From positions 62,001-126,000 of the forward strand of contig NZ_JAAQPI010000012.1 of the NCBI RefSeq assembly GCF_011683955.1: a DNA stretch of 64,000 bases. Reading direction: 5' to 3'. A program made the translations under genes and the position numbers. This DNA is from Pseudomaricurvus alkylphenolicus. Its GTDB lineage: Bacteria; Pseudomonadota; Gammaproteobacteria; Pseudomonadales; Cellvibrionaceae. This document shows positions 1 to 9,556 of the stretch, in pieces (within the stretch, counting starts at the first letter, position 1; each line of letters starts with the position of its first letter). The notes under the pieces are model-generated. The model saw only the letters and a list, made by a program, of their open reading frames with translations, did not search any database and was not told the DNA's origin.

Positions 1-99
1 CGCCTGAATATGTTCCGGCGACATCGCATTCACCTTACCGTTTTGCATGGTAATGGTGGCGATACCGTCATTTAATTCGTAGTTCACCAAATCGGTCAT
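1..99 (-). CDS. Enoyl-CoA hydratase/isomerase (crotonase) family protein, N-terminal fragment
   Basis: The first 33 codons of a minus-strand gene that runs off the left edge. The translation starts MTDLVNYELNDGIATITMQN and continues with a KVNAMSPE stretch, which is the usual first beta strands of a crotonase-fold protein (the ITMQN-K-NAM pattern). An in-frame ATG 18 bases upstream (position 117) would add MRDEQP; neither start has a clear ribosome site, so 99 is chosen from family alignment. Crotonase proteins act on acyl-CoA thioesters, and the gene lies just downstream of an acyl-CoA dehydrogenase on the same strand, so a beta-oxidation-type role is likely. The active-site region is outside the window, so the exact reaction cannot be told. 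Confidence 0.75.
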   Translation of the reverse strand, partial: MTDLVNYELNDGIATITMQNGKVNAMSPEHIQA

Positions 100-214
100 G
101 GGTTGTTCATCTCTCATTGTTCTGATTCAGTTCCATTATTGTACAGGCGGATGGGCTCTGACAGTGGCCAAAAACAGCAACCTGACTAACGAAAAAATCC
201 ACACCCAAAACGAC

Positions 215-250
215 AAAACCGGATCGATGCCTGCACCTCGATCCGGTTTG
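215..250 (-). terminator. Rho-independent terminator after the acyl-CoA dehydrogenase gene
   Basis: A 12-bp perfect stem (AAACCGGATCGA at 216-227 pairing with 238-249) with a 10-base loop. On the minus strand it is followed by TTTTGTCGTTTT. It sits 40 bases after the acyl-CoA dehydrogenase stop and before the crotonase gene, so the two genes are probably separate or only partly read-through transcription units. Confidence 0.7.
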
Positions 251-289
251 TTGCAATATTCAGGTTTTTTAAAGAGCCCTAAATAACCC

Positions 290-1438
290 TTAACGCCCCA
301 GAATCCCCCGGGAAATCACTTCTTTCATAATCTCAGAAGTACCTGCATAGATTGTCTGAATACGGGCATCCACATAGAAACGGGAAATCGGGTATTCCGT
401 GGTGTAGCCGTAGCCGCCAAACAATTGCAGACATTCGTTCACCGCACGCAGCTGCATCTCAGTCGTCGTCAGCTTGAGAATCGCGGCATCCTCCACCGTC
501 ATGGTGCCCTGCTTGAATTTGGCCATATTTTGGTCCAGAAGCGCCTTGCTCAAGGCGATGTCGGACTTGACCTCGGCCAGCTTAAAGCGGGTATTCTGGA
601 ACTGAGAAATGGGCTGACCAAAGGCCTTGCGTTCTTGGACATAGGCCACCGCCAGATCCAGAGCCCCCTGAGCCTGAGCCACCGCCTGAGTCGCACAACC
701 AAGGCGCTCGCGGGGCAACTCCTCCATCAGGTGCACAAAGCCCTTGTTCTCCCCGCCCAGCAGGGCTGAGGCAGGCACTCTCAGGTTATCGAAAAACAGC
801 TCAGCGGTATCGCTGGTGTGCTGCCCGATTTTCTCGATCTTCTGCCCCTTGGAGAAACCGGGCAAGGATGCATCTACCAGGAACAGGGAGATTCCCTTGG
901 AACCGGCATTGGGGTCAGTCTTTGCACAGACGATCACCACATCAGCGTGAATACCGTTGGTGATAAACACCTTGGAACCGTTGATTATGTAATCATCACC
1001 GTCACGTACCGCACTGGTGCGCATGCCGGCCAAGTCACTGCCGGCACCGGGTTCGGTCATGGCAATGGCACCTACAGCTTCACCCGTGACCATTTTAGGC
1101 AGCCATTCGTCTTTCTGAGACTCAGTACCGAGATTAAAGATATAAGGCGCCACAATGTTGGCATGAATGTTATAACCACTGCCCAGGCCACCGTAACCCA
1201 GACGTGACAATTCCCACTCAATCATCTGGTTGACTTCAAAAGAGGCACCGGCCGAACCGTACTGTTCCGGCATGTCGACACACAGAAGACCAGCGGCACC
1301 CATGGTGTTCCACAGCTCCCGTGGCACCATATGGTCCTTCTCCCACTGCTCGAAGTGAGGTTCTACTTCCTGCTCAAAGAAACGCAGGACCATATCGCGG
1401 AACAATTCCAGTTCTTCAAAATTTTCGGCAGCCGTCAT
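290..1438 (-). CDS. Acyl-CoA dehydrogenase, long-chain/LCAD-like active-site arrangement
   Basis: A 382-residue FAD-dependent acyl-CoA dehydrogenase, the normal length for the family. It should oxidise an acyl-CoA to the 2-enoyl-CoA, passing electrons to electron-transfer flavoprotein. Visible signatures are AMTEPGAGSDLAG (about 126-138, flavin contact), RKAFGQPISQFQ (substrate/flavin domain) and YAGTSEIMK near the C-terminus. The residue that is the catalytic Glu in medium-chain enzymes (YEGT) is Ala here (YAGT). The helix-G motif EELPRERL (about 239-246) carries glutamates where long-chain and isovaleryl enzymes place their base, so this is an LCAD-like subgroup. It is divergent from an AraC regulator, which may control it. 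Chain-length preference is not known. Confidence 0.9.
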   Translation of the reverse strand: MTAAENFEELELFRDMVLRFFEQEVEPHFEQWEKDHMVPRELWNTMGAAGLLCVDMPEQYGSAGASFEVNQMIEWELSRLGYGGLGSGYNIHANIVAPYIFNLGTESQKDEWLPKMVTGEAVGAIAMTEPGAGSDLAGMRTSAVRDGDDYIINGSKVFITNGIHADVVIVCAKTDPNAGSKGISLFLVDASLPGFSKGQKIEKIGQHTSDTAELFFDNLRVPASALLGGENKGFVHLMEELPRERLGCATQAVAQAQGALDLAVAYVQERKAFGQPISQFQNTRFKLAEVKSDIALSKALLDQNMAKFKQGTMTVEDAAILKLTTTEMQLRAVNECLQLFGGYGYTTEYPISRFYVDARIQTIYAGTSEIMKEVISRGILGR

Positions 1439-1617
1439 CGCCAGACCTCATAAATGTGGGCGGTTTAGAGAAGGCATAATTCTTGGTCAAAATTCACTGC
1501 TGGACAATGATCAATGCTGCCATATAATTAGCATTTTCGGACAGCGACTTTTTGAGAAATGGCTGTCTACCTACAGATATAGCACTAATAGCAAAGATTA
1601 TTACCAGAATCGGACAC

Positions 1618-2643
1618 ATGACAAACACTCATGACTTTAACCACACGGTGGCCAGCTACTTTGCCAGAGCCCACCTCGCCGCCGGGGTACGGATCGGTCT
1701 GGACGAGTCTGAACTGCTGCAGTTTGCCGCCATATCACCGAAGCTGCTGAATCAGCCAGCCTCACGCCTGGCCCCCAAGCAGCTGGCCCGTTTGATGGTA
1801 AAGATCATGCAACAGGCCGACGATGAATTTCTGGGGCTGACCCGCCAACCTGCTCGCTTTGGACTCTTCATACTGCTTGCCGAACGACTGATCTTGAGCA
1901 ACAACCTTAGAGACGCCATGCTGGAAACCAAGCGTTTTTATGACTTGGTGAGCCCCGCACTGAGTTTTGAAATCCAAGAGCAAGGTGACGAAGTCAGCAT
2001 CACCATAAAATTAACTGATCCGGAACTGGATCCTGACAACACTCTGATCGAATTCCTGCTGTTGGTGTGGCACCGCTTCCCCTCCTGGCTGATCGGTCAG
2101 GTCATCCCCATGAAAAAAGTGCAATTTATGCACGCACCACCCGGTCACGTAGAGGAGTACCGCCTGCTGTATCCGTCCGCCCGGGAATTCCACCAGCCAC
2201 GCTATGCACTGGTGTGGCCCCGTGAGGTTCTGGACCTGCCCATTCATCGTAACGCCGATCAACTGCGGCGCTATATCTCCCAGGTGCCCCTGCAGTGGTT
2301 TCGCAAGCCCCGCTTTGCCGACTTTCAGACTGAGCGGGTCATGCAGATCCTCGAACAGTCCTCCAACCCGCATCTCACCACGCTGGAAGATGTCGCCGAA
2401 CAGCTGCATATGACATCCCGAACCTTGAGGCGCAAACTGACTGCCGAAGGCAGCCGGTTCCAACAAATGAAAGACGACCTGCGTCGGGATCAGGCCATCT
2501 ACTGGTTAAGCCAGGACAATGTGTCCATCAACGAAGCTGGCGAGCGGGTCGGCTACACCGAAACCGCTTCCTTTATTCGCGCCTTTAAGAGCTGGACGGG
2601 CATGTCACCTGGTCAATACAAAAAGGGATTGCATGAACGTTGA
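1618..2643 (+). CDS. AraC family transcriptional regulator (arabinose-binding-domain type)
   Basis: About 341 residues: an N-terminal ligand-sensing domain of the kind found in OruR/ArgR-like AraC proteins (MTNTHDFNHTV onward) and a C-terminal double helix-turn-helix. The HTH region is recognisable in LEDVAEQLHMTSRTLRRKL and in the second helix pair ending in the conserved FKSWTGMSPGQYKKG. A TTG-initiated extension 66 bases upstream is possible, but the ATG at 1618 fits the family start. It is divergent from the acyl-CoA dehydrogenase across a 179-base gap, which makes regulation of that gene, or of the convergent alkylsulfatase, plausible. The effector is unknown; related proteins respond to amino acids or fatty-acid derivatives. 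Confidence 0.88.
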   Translation: MTNTHDFNHTVASYFARAHLAAGVRIGLDESELLQFAAISPKLLNQPASRLAPKQLARLMVKIMQQADDEFLGLTRQPARFGLFILLAERLILSNNLRDAMLETKRFYDLVSPALSFEIQEQGDEVSITIKLTDPELDPDNTLIEFLLLVWHRFPSWLIGQVIPMKKVQFMHAPPGHVEEYRLLYPSAREFHQPRYALVWPREVLDLPIHRNADQLRRYISQVPLQWFRKPRFADFQTERVMQILEQSSNPHLTTLEDVAEQLHMTSRTLRRKLTAEGSRFQQMKDDLRRDQAIYWLSQDNVSINEAGERVGYTETASFIRAFKSWTGMSPGQYKKGLHER

Positions 2644-2654
2644 TGCAGGTGACC

Positions 2655-4652
2655 TTAAGGAGTGACAATATTGAAGTTGCCAACAGTCGGGTCAAACATC
2701 GAGAAAAACGACAACAACTCCATCTTACTGCCGTTCACAGACAGCTGATCGCTAAACAGCGTATCTTTCATCCCCGCCTGCCCCGTTACCAGCTGCAAAA
2801 ACAATTCACGTGTAATCTCAATGCCCGCATCAGCAGCCGGATCCAACTCCCGCTGCTTGTGGTGCAGCACGGCATTCTCGATCCAGAGCACGTAATTTTC
2901 GTCCGTATCTGTCATGCGGACATTGATTACATGGTCCGCGCCATCGGCTTTTTCACCATTAAGACTGGCAGCCATATTGTCAAAAAACAGCGGTGTTGGC
3001 ACTTCGGCAATCAACTCCTCGGCATCCGACAGATCCACCCCGCTTTGCGGAGCGCCGTGTCGCAATTCGTAGGCGGCCGTCAAATACACATCCCGCCAGG
3101 GACCGGATTCCGCCTGATAACCCAATTGATCATAGGTCTTGGCAAGCAGCGCTTTCGCCTGACGATTGTCCGGCTCCGCAAACACCAGGTGATTAAGCAC
3201 TTCAGCCACCCAGCGGTAATCACCGTCATCGAACGACGCCTGAGCCTTTTGCAACAGCGCCTCAGCACCACCCATAAATTCCACATAACGCCTGCCTGAC
3301 TCACTGGGCGTGTGAGGATTTAGATTAGCGGGATTGCCGTCGTACCAGCCAAAATACCACTGATAAACCGCCTTGGCGTTATGGCTCAAAGTGCCATAGT
3401 AACCGCGATTGCCAAAAGAATTGCGAAGACTGCTCGGCAACTCCAGCTGCTCGGAGATCTCTCTTGGTGTATAACCCTGATTGGCAAGACGCAACGTCTG
3501 ATCATGAATAAACTTATAGGTATCCCGCTGCTTTTTCAGGTAATCGACAATTTCATCGGTGCCCCACAAAGGCCAATGGTGACTGGCGAAATAAACATCT
3601 GCCTGACGCCCAAACAGATCAATCGCCTCATCAATATACCCACTCCAGGCCAAGGCGTTACGCACCTTGGCGCCTCGCAGGGTATACACATTATGCATAT
3701 TGCGGGACATTACCTCCGCCCCACAGAACGCCCGATGCTTTGGCAGATAGAAAGTAAACTCGGCCGGCGCCTCGGAGCCCGGCGCGTACTGAAACACCAT
3801 CTCGACACCATCAACAATCAAGGTATCACCCGTGTTCCCCACAATATGCGTCGGTTCCAAAATCCCGATGCGCCCGCCTTTGGCAGGCTCCTTACCCAGT
3901 CCGGTATCGACATGACCGCGCTCGGAAATCGGCAGATTGCGTCCATACATAAACGTGGCGCGACGCTGCATCGCCACTCCTGCCATCAGGTTTTCACTCA
4001 CCGCTTCTTCCATAAAACCCTTGGGCGCGATGACCTGAAGATCGTCCAGCTCGGATTCCCGCAGCGCCCCCAACACCCCACCAAAGTGATCCACATGGCT
4101 GTGAGTAAATACTACTGCTTTAACAAGCTTGTCACCCAGGTGCTCCCGGGCAAACGCCATGGCGCGACGAGCAGTATCTTCAGTGGTCAACGGATCGACC
4201 AGAATCCAGCCGTTGTCAGTGTCTATCAATGTGACGTTGGCCAGATCAAAGCCCCGTAGCTGATAAATACCCTTGGAGACTTCAAACAGCCCGTGAATAC
4301 CGTTGAGCTGCGCCTGACGCCAGAGACTTGGATTGACAGACTGGGGTGCCTCGCCTTCGATAAAATCGTAAGCATTTTGATCCCAGGCCAGATCACCTTC
4401 CGGCGTCTGCACCCGCAGGGACGAAGGACGAGCGATCAGCCCCCGGCGCGCCAGCTCAAAATCCATCTGATCAGACAAGGGTAAACTGCCGGCAACATTC
4501 TGATTATGCTTGCCGGTTAACTCTGAAGGCGCCGTAAACCCGTTGTCATCGGCGCCAGGAGCCAATGTCAGGGAGTCAGTGCGGTCGCAGCCCGAGAGCG
4601 CCAGTAACAACGAACCCGCTAACAAGGAAGAAAGAAAAAGCCGTGTATTCAT
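2655..4652 (-). CDS. Lipoprotein alkylsulfatase (SdsA/BDS1-type, metallo-beta-lactamase fold)
   Basis: A 665-residue secreted hydrolase predicted to cleave alkyl sulfate esters (SDS-type surfactants) to alcohol plus sulfate. The N-terminus is a lipoprotein signal peptide ending in the lipobox LSGC, so Cys22 would be lipidated. The zinc motif HSHVDH is at about 184-189, inside THSHVDHFGG, and further histidines and acidic residues of the binuclear site follow (EPTHIVGNTGDTL, FASHHWPLWG). The C-terminal third carries the dimerisation and SCP2-like domains usual for class III alkylsulfatases, and total length matches SdsA1-like enzymes. It is convergent with the AraC gene (11-base gap). Membrane anchoring differs from freely secreted SdsA1. 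Confidence 0.88.
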   Translation of the reverse strand: MNTRLFLSSLLAGSLLLALSGCDRTDSLTLAPGADDNGFTAPSELTGKHNQNVAGSLPLSDQMDFELARRGLIARPSSLRVQTPEGDLAWDQNAYDFIEGEAPQSVNPSLWRQAQLNGIHGLFEVSKGIYQLRGFDLANVTLIDTDNGWILVDPLTTEDTARRAMAFAREHLGDKLVKAVVFTHSHVDHFGGVLGALRESELDDLQVIAPKGFMEEAVSENLMAGVAMQRRATFMYGRNLPISERGHVDTGLGKEPAKGGRIGILEPTHIVGNTGDTLIVDGVEMVFQYAPGSEAPAEFTFYLPKHRAFCGAEVMSRNMHNVYTLRGAKVRNALAWSGYIDEAIDLFGRQADVYFASHHWPLWGTDEIVDYLKKQRDTYKFIHDQTLRLANQGYTPREISEQLELPSSLRNSFGNRGYYGTLSHNAKAVYQWYFGWYDGNPANLNPHTPSESGRRYVEFMGGAEALLQKAQASFDDGDYRWVAEVLNHLVFAEPDNRQAKALLAKTYDQLGYQAESGPWRDVYLTAAYELRHGAPQSGVDLSDAEELIAEVPTPLFFDNMAASLNGEKADGADHVINVRMTDTDENYVLWIENAVLHHKQRELDPAADAGIEITRELFLQLVTGQAGMKDTLFSDQLSVNGSKMELLSFFSMFDPTVGNFNIVTP

Positions 4653-4756
4653 CTGAAATTCGCCGAAGTTTGGATACCTTTAGTTATACAGCAGCAGACG
4701 GAGAACAACTTGTCTTTGAACGACAATCACCGTGGTAAGGTGGCAAAAACGGCTTC

Positions 4757-5075
4757 GTGCCATAACCGGAAGTTCATAATCCTGGTTCAGGGCACCATGG
4801 GCGTTCGATAATGTCTGCAACGACCGCACGACGTAGGGTGGATTAGAAGCGCTTTGCGCTTCGTAATCCACCGATCCGCCGAAGGTTTAAATTGGCGGCG
4901 GCCGTGTACAAATCACCTGTTGCAGGCACATTCAAGGGTGTTAAAAACCGGGCCGAAGCCAACGAACATCTCCGGCAGAACCGGCGGATTACGGCGCAAG
5001 CGCCTAATCCGCCCTACGCATAAACAACGCCGTCAGAGTACCAATCCTGCGAATTTCTAAGACCGGTTATGGCAC
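4757..5075. mobile_element. MITE-like element, copy 1 (319 bp, 13-bp terminal inverted repeats)
   Basis: Begins GTGCCATAACCGG and ends with its perfect complement CCGGTTATGGCAC. The whole segment is the reverse complement of the element at 19565-19892, with only two base differences and one 9-base length difference. Two internal palindromes are present, each starting GTAGGG and built on GGATTA / TAATCC half sites. There is no credible coding sequence, so it is non-autonomous. A 3-base TTC is found on both sides and might be a target duplication, but copy 2 does not show one. It lies between the alkylsulfatase promoter region and the oad terminator. Confidence 0.85.
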
Positions 5076-5100
5076 TTCAGCGACTTTCAGAACCACAAAC

Positions 5101-5134
5101 AAAAACCCCCCGACGTTTCCGCCGAGGGGTTTTC
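5101..5134 (-). terminator. Rho-independent terminator of the oadGAB operon
   Basis: A GC-rich hairpin (AAAACCCCTCGGCGG and CGTCGGGGGGTTTTT on the minus strand) with a short loop and a run of five T, 23 bases after the oadB stop codon. Confidence 0.85.
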
Positions 5135-5156
5135 AAAGCACTTTCGCGATTGGCGA

Positions 5157-6473
5157 TTAACCACCCATAGACTGCACCATAGAGATCATCACGCCCGCCG
5201 CAACCGCAGAACCAATCACACCGGCCACGTTCGGCCCCATCGCATGCATCAACAGGAAGTTCTGGGGATTGGCCTCCAGACCGACCTTGTTAGAAACACG
5301 GGCAGCCATAGGCACCGCAGACACTCCAGCGGAACCAATCAGTGGGTTGATCTTCTGCTCACTGAACTTATTCATGATCTTGGCCATCACCACACCCATG
5401 GCAGTACCAATTCCAAAGGCCACAATACCCAGTGCCAGAATACCCAGCGTCTTGGGGTCCAGGAACTTGTCAGCGGCCAGCTTGGAGCCCACAGACAGAC
5501 CCAGGAAAATCGTGGTCACATTGATCAGCGCATTCTGGGCGGTATCCGACAGACGATCCACCACTCCACACTCTTTCATCAGGTTGCCGAAGCAGAACAT
5601 ACCCAACAGCGGCGCAGCCGAAGGCAGGAACAGGGCCACCGCAATCAGCACAATCACGGGAAAGGCAATCTTCTCACGCTTGGACACAGGACGCAGCTGA
5701 GTCATGGTGATCTTGCGCTCTTCCTCGGTGGTCAATGCCTTCATGATCGGGGGTTGGATCATAGGTACCAGCGCCATGTAAGAGTACGCAGCAACCGCAA
5801 TCGCACCCAACAACTCAGGCGCCAGCAGAGAAGACACATAGATCGCCGTAGGACCATCCGCACCACCGATAATGCCAATAGCGGCTGCATCAGCGATGGT
5901 AAAGTCCATAATACCCATGGCACTCAGACCGACAGCACCCAAGACGGTGGCAAAGATACCAAACTGTGCCGCCGCACCCAGGAACATGGTCTTGGGGTTC
6001 GCCAGCAGCGGACCGAAGTCGGTCATGGCACCCACGCCCATAAAGATCACCAGCGGCGCGATGGTCGAACCAATGGCCACCGAGTAAAACTTATAGAGCA
6101 TGCCACTGTCGTAGCCGGCATTGGCCGCCACCTGATTGGCCGCGAACAACTGTTCCGCCGAGGCATTGGGCAACGCCGCCTTGATATCCGCATAGGTCTC
6201 GTAGGCAGCAAGGTTAAGCGCCTTGGCCATAGCCGACAACACCTCTGGCCCGCCGGAAAGCAGTGCGTTTTCCACCGCCGAATAAGCCAGGCCAGCGCCG
6301 GGAATATTCGCCAGAATGCCACCGAAGCCGATGGGTACCAGCAACAGGGGTTCAAAGTTTTTGTTGATCGCCAGATACAATAGACCCAAACCGATCAGGA
6401 TCATCGATATCTGACCCGGACCAGTAAACTGGGCCAGACCAGAGTCGTTCCAAAGTCCGATTAAACTTTCCAT
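5157..6473 (-). CDS. oadB: Na+-translocating oxaloacetate decarboxylase, beta subunit
   Basis: A 438-residue polytopic inner-membrane protein of the OadB/GcdB/MmdB family. This subunit decarboxylates carboxybiotin and couples the step to sodium export. Recognisable segments are [20 protein letters not shown], the family signature [22 protein letters not shown] containing the conserved Asp in GGADGPT, and the C-terminal [18 protein letters not shown] and [16 protein letters not shown]. It follows oadA by 18 bases in the order gamma-alpha-beta. Length and composition are normal. The enzyme could make a sodium gradient from oxaloacetate or work in balance with pyruvate metabolism. Confidence 0.95.
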   Translation of the reverse strand: MESLIGLWNDSGLAQFTGPGQISMILIGLGLLYLAINKNFEPLLLVPIGFGGILANIPGAGLAYSAVENALLSGGPEVLSAMAKALNLAAYETYADIKAALPNASAEQLFAANQVAANAGYDSGMLYKFYSVAIGSTIAPLVIFMGVGAMTDFGPLLANPKTMFLGAAAQFGIFATVLGAVGLSAMGIMDFTIADAAAIGIIGGADGPTAIYVSSLLAPELLGAIAVAAYSYMALVPMIQPPIMKALTTEEERKITMTQLRPVSKREKIAFPVIVLIAVALFLPSAAPLLGMFCFGNLMKECGVVDRLSDTAQNALINVTTIFLGLSVGSKLAADKFLDPKTLGILALGIVAFGIGTAMGVVMAKIMNKFSEQKINPLIGSAGVSAVPMAARVSNKVGLEANPQNFLLMHAMGPNVAGVIGSAVAAGVMISMVQSMGG

Positions 6474-6491
6474 TTAGATAAGCCTCCGGAC

Positions 6492-8282
6492 TCAAGCGAT
6501 AGTCAGCAGAGTGTCGCCAACGGCAACGGAGTCGCCCTCTTTGACGTTGACGCTACCGATAGTGCCGGTCTTGGGTGAGCGCACTTCGGTTTCCATCTTC
6601 ATGGCTTCCAGCACGATGATCAGGTCGCCTTCCTGTACCGCCTGGCCGGGAGCCGCGTGTACCTTGAAGATGTTACCGGCCAAAGGCGCAGGCAGAGGCT
6701 CACCGCCCGTTACAGGAGCAGCCCCGCCAGCGGCAGGAGCCGCAGCTGCTGCACCACCCACCGGTGCGATACCGGTCAGGTCGCCACCGTCGGAAACGGT
6801 TACAGTGTAAGAAGCACCCTCAACGGTCACCGTGTAGACCTCTTCACCGGCATCGTTGGTAACCTTGGAGCTTTCTTTGCCAGTTGGCACGGGCTCAAAG
6901 GCGTCTGGGTTACCGCGGTTCTGCAGGAACTTCAGGCCGATCTGTGGGAACAGTGCGTAAGTCAGAACATCGTCGATTTCCTGCTCACCGGCAGCCAGCT
7001 TGATGCCCTTCTCCGCGGCCAGCTTCTTCAGCTCCTCGGCCAACTTGTCCATTTCCGGCTCAATCAGATCGGCCGGACGACAGGTAATGGCTTCAGCACC
7101 GTCAAGTACGCGAGCCTGCAGCTCTTTATTGCAAGGCGCAGGCGCCGCACCGTACTCTCCCTTGAGCACACCCTGGGTCTCTTTGGAGATAGACTTGTAA
7201 CGCTCGCCGGTCAGTACGTTCAAAACTGCCTGGGTTCCAACAATCTGAGAGGTTGGAGTTACCAGAGGGATAAAGCCCAGGTCTTCACGAACGCGAGGGA
7301 TCTCAGCCAAAACCTCACCGAACTTGTCTTCGGCGCCCTGGTCACGCAACTGGTTTTCCATATTGGTGAGCATGCCACCAGGCACCTGAGCGGTCAGGAT
7401 ACGGCCGTCGATACCGCGCAGAGAACCTTCAAACTTGGCGTATTTCTTACGCACTTCACGGAAGTAGTTGGCGATCTCTTCCAGCTTCTCCAGATCCAGA
7501 CCGGTATCGCGGTCGGTGTCCTGCAGAATGGCAACCACGGATTCGGTGGGGCTGTGACCATAGGTCATGGACATGGAAGAGATAGCGGTGTCGATATTGT
7601 CGATACCGGCCTCGACACACTTCAGCGCGGTGGCGGTAGACAGGCCCGTAGTGGCGTGACACTGCATATGAATGGGGATATCACAAGCGGCTTTCAGCTT
7701 GGTGACCAGCTCGTAGCCGGTGTAAGGCTTCAACAGACCCGCCATGTCTTTAATGGCGATGGAGTCGGCACCCATATCTTCGATGCGCTTGCCCTGCTCT
7801 ACCCACATATCAATGGTGTGCACCGGGCTTAGAGTATAGGAGATAGTACCCTGGGCGTGTTTGCCCTGCTTTTTAACAGCCTTAAGAGCCGTGTCAATAT
7901 TGCGCATGTCGTTCATGGCGTCGAACACGCGGAAGACGTCAACACCGTTGGTGGCGCAACGCTCTACAAACTTTTCAACCACGTCATCAGCATAGTGACG
8001 GTAGCCGAGGATATTCTGGCCACGGAACAGCATCTGCATCTGAGTCTTGGGCATGGCCTTTTTCAGTTCGCGAATGCGATCCCAGGGATCTTCACCCAGG
8101 TAACGGATACAGGCGTCAAAGGTGGCTCCACCCCAGGTCTCCAACGACCAGAAACCAATCTCGTCAAGTTGGGCGGCGATGGGCAGCATATCGTCGATAC
8201 GCAGGCGGGTGGCAAACAGGGACTGGTGCGCGTCGCGCAGCACAACGTCGGTAATACCTAATGGTTTTTTGTTCTCAGTCAT
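6492..8282 (-). CDS. oadA: Oxaloacetate decarboxylase, alpha subunit (biotin carrier)
   Basis: A 596-residue cytosolic subunit. The N-terminal carboxyltransferase barrel shows [12 protein letters not shown] and the conserved [16 protein letters not shown]; the middle is the conserved PYC/OADA domain; an Ala/Pro/Gly-rich linker (about residues 505-530) leads to the biotinyl domain. The biotin lysine is in EAMKMETEV at about residue 562. The protein transfers CO2 from oxaloacetate to biotin and hands it to OadB. It sits between oadG and oadB in one operon. The family also includes methylmalonyl-CoA and glutaconyl-CoA decarboxylase relatives, but the one-chain carboxyltransferase plus biotin layout fits oxaloacetate. 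Confidence 0.95.
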   Translation of the reverse strand: MTENKKPLGITDVVLRDAHQSLFATRLRIDDMLPIAAQLDEIGFWSLETWGGATFDACIRYLGEDPWDRIRELKKAMPKTQMQMLFRGQNILGYRHYADDVVEKFVERCATNGVDVFRVFDAMNDMRNIDTALKAVKKQGKHAQGTISYTLSPVHTIDMWVEQGKRIEDMGADSIAIKDMAGLLKPYTGYELVTKLKAACDIPIHMQCHATTGLSTATALKCVEAGIDNIDTAISSMSMTYGHSPTESVVAILQDTDRDTGLDLEKLEEIANYFREVRKKYAKFEGSLRGIDGRILTAQVPGGMLTNMENQLRDQGAEDKFGEVLAEIPRVREDLGFIPLVTPTSQIVGTQAVLNVLTGERYKSISKETQGVLKGEYGAAPAPCNKELQARVLDGAEAITCRPADLIEPEMDKLAEELKKLAAEKGIKLAAGEQEIDDVLTYALFPQIGLKFLQNRGNPDAFEPVPTGKESSKVTNDAGEEVYTVTVEGASYTVTVSDGGDLTGIAPVGGAAAAAPAAGGAAPVTGGEPLPAPLAGNIFKVHAAPGQAVQEGDLIIVLEAMKMETEVRSPKTGTIGSVNVKEGDSVAVGDTLLTIA

Positions 8283-8347
8283 GAGAAACCCCTTGGATTG
8301 TCAAATCGGTAATTCTGAAAGCTCAATGGCTTGGCGTTATCAACAGC

Positions 8348-8599
8348 TTATTTGTGCTTGGCACGGTGTTGGTCCACCGCGGCCTTGATAATGGCCAACA
8401 GCTTCGGGTCGGTGACACCGGTGGGCGCAGCTGCAGCGGGTGCGGCAGTGGGCTCGGGTGCCGGCGCTTCGGGGAGGAAACGCTGTACGAACGAAGACAT
8501 GATCGTGGTAGCGATCACCAGTACGGTCAGGAACACAAATACAGTGCCCATTCCGAAGAGCATCAGATCGACGCCCTGTGACATGATATCTTGTTGCAT
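8348..8599 (-). CDS. oadG: Oxaloacetate decarboxylase, gamma subunit
   Basis: An 83-residue protein with one N-terminal membrane helix (VDLMLFGMGTVFVFLTVLVI) and a Pro/Ala-rich cytosolic tail, the standard form of OadG. This subunit holds the alpha and beta subunits together and supplies a zinc-binding tail in known enzymes. The tail here ends DQHRAKHK, with two histidines. A strong AGGAGG ribosome site (8611-8616) precedes the ATG. It is the first gene of the operon. Confidence 0.92.
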   Translation of the reverse strand: MQQDIMSQGVDLMLFGMGTVFVFLTVLVIATTIMSSFVQRFLPEAPAPEPTAAPAAAAPTGVTDPKLLAIIKAAVDQHRAKHK

Positions 8600-8949
8600 G
8601 GGTAGTCTAGCCTCCTAGTCCAGGCCACGGGGTCTCCGTGGCGCCTGTTCTCGTCAATTGCACGTCGACGGGCCGGTAAGCCCTGACACCTCTATTTATT
8701 TCACCAGTAGTTAAACCTTTTTATCAGCCAACTCTTTTTTACTATCAAACTGGCCGATCTGGCTTGAAACTCAACCAAATTGCCGTCAAAAGCCCGGTTA
8801 TTGGCTGGTTCAATGGGTGTTTTACGCACTGCCCCCGTATAGGGGACGTGCAATGTAACTGGAACTTTTTTTGTAGGCAAATTTTCTTCACTACTACAAA
8901 ATTAGTTGCAAGAGCCACAAATACTTATAGCTTTCAAGCACTTACAAGA
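8600..8949 (-). promoter_or_regulatory. oadGAB upstream region with a candidate promoter at 8720-8748
   Basis: A 350-base gap between oadG and the receiver gene; both are on the minus strand. A possible sigma-70 promoter for oadG reads TTGATA (8743-8748), 17 bases, GATAAA (8720-8725). A small hairpin CCACGGGGTCTCCGTGG (8626-8642) lies in the predicted leader just ahead of the ribosome site. I see no open reading frame with a credible start in the rest. Confidence 0.4.
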
Positions 8950-9342
8950 CTACAACTGCTCTAAACGAGCACTCAGCTCTGACAAATCCGGAAGTGGCTT
9001 ATAGATGACGCTCTGCTCGCCCACACCCAAAGCCAGCAGATCCACCGATGGAAGGTACTCCAACGAGCCCGTATGTATGAGGAACTTCAGGGTCGGATAA
9101 CACCGGGACGATTGGCGGATAAATTCTTCTCCCCCCATGCCCGGCAGACGCATATCGACAATCACGGCATGATAATCCGGCATTCCGGTGTCGTCCCCAA
9201 TGGCGGCATCCAGCAATTTCTTGCCCTCTTCCGCCGACGCCGCTGCGTCCACCAGATAACCTTCGTCCTCAAGATAGGCTCTCAGGTTCTGGCGTACGGC
9301 CAATTCATCATCAACCAGTAAAACCCTGCGCTGGGGCGTCAT
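8950..9342 (-). CDS. Single-domain response regulator (CheY-like receiver)
   Basis: A 130-residue stand-alone receiver domain with no output domain. The acidic pair is at Asp11-Asp12 (VLLVDDE), the phosphoryl acceptor is Asp63 (VIVDMRLPG), the switch Thr is in HTGSLEY and the conserved lysine is Lys115 (VIYKPLP). It would be phosphorylated by a histidine kinase and act by protein contact. No kinase is encoded next to it, so its partner is elsewhere. It is divergent from dusC. The function cannot be inferred from context. Confidence 0.85.
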   Translation of the reverse strand: MTPQRRVLLVDDELAVRQNLRAYLEDEGYLVDAAASAEEGKKLLDAAIGDDTGMPDYHAVIVDMRLPGMGGEEFIRQSSRCYPTLKFLIHTGSLEYLPSVDLLALGVGEQSVIYKPLPDLSELSARLEQL

Positions 9343-9556
9343 AAACGATCTCCTCGGTCAGACTGAGCCTTGAGATCCTCCTACCGACGCCCTCGTGCTT
9401 ACCTCCTGCAAGCTCAAATTTTCCATGACCTGGAATACTAGGCCCCGGAGCGCCGATTTTCCAGCAAAAGCTATCCGCGGCCCTCACGCCCCGCACTCGA
9501 AACAAAATCGTTTCTTTTTGTTACAATGCGCCCCCTTTTCTTACCCGACTGACCTT

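Noticed and set aside
3381-4259. Long plus-strand open frame inside the alkylsulfatase gene
   Set aside because: It is the antisense of a well-supported gene and has no family motif; long antisense frames are expected in GC-rich coding sequence.
4854-5060. 68-codon frame inside MITE copy 1 (also in copy 2 as 71 codons)
   Set aside because: Lies entirely in the repeat, crosses both palindromes and changes length with the 9-base duplication; the element looks non-coding.
5244-6383. 379-codon plus-strand frame across oadB
   Set aside because: Product is full of His, Gln and Arg without domain features; it is a shadow of oadB.
6657-7832. 391-codon plus-strand frame across oadA
   Set aside because: Antisense shadow of a textbook oadA gene.
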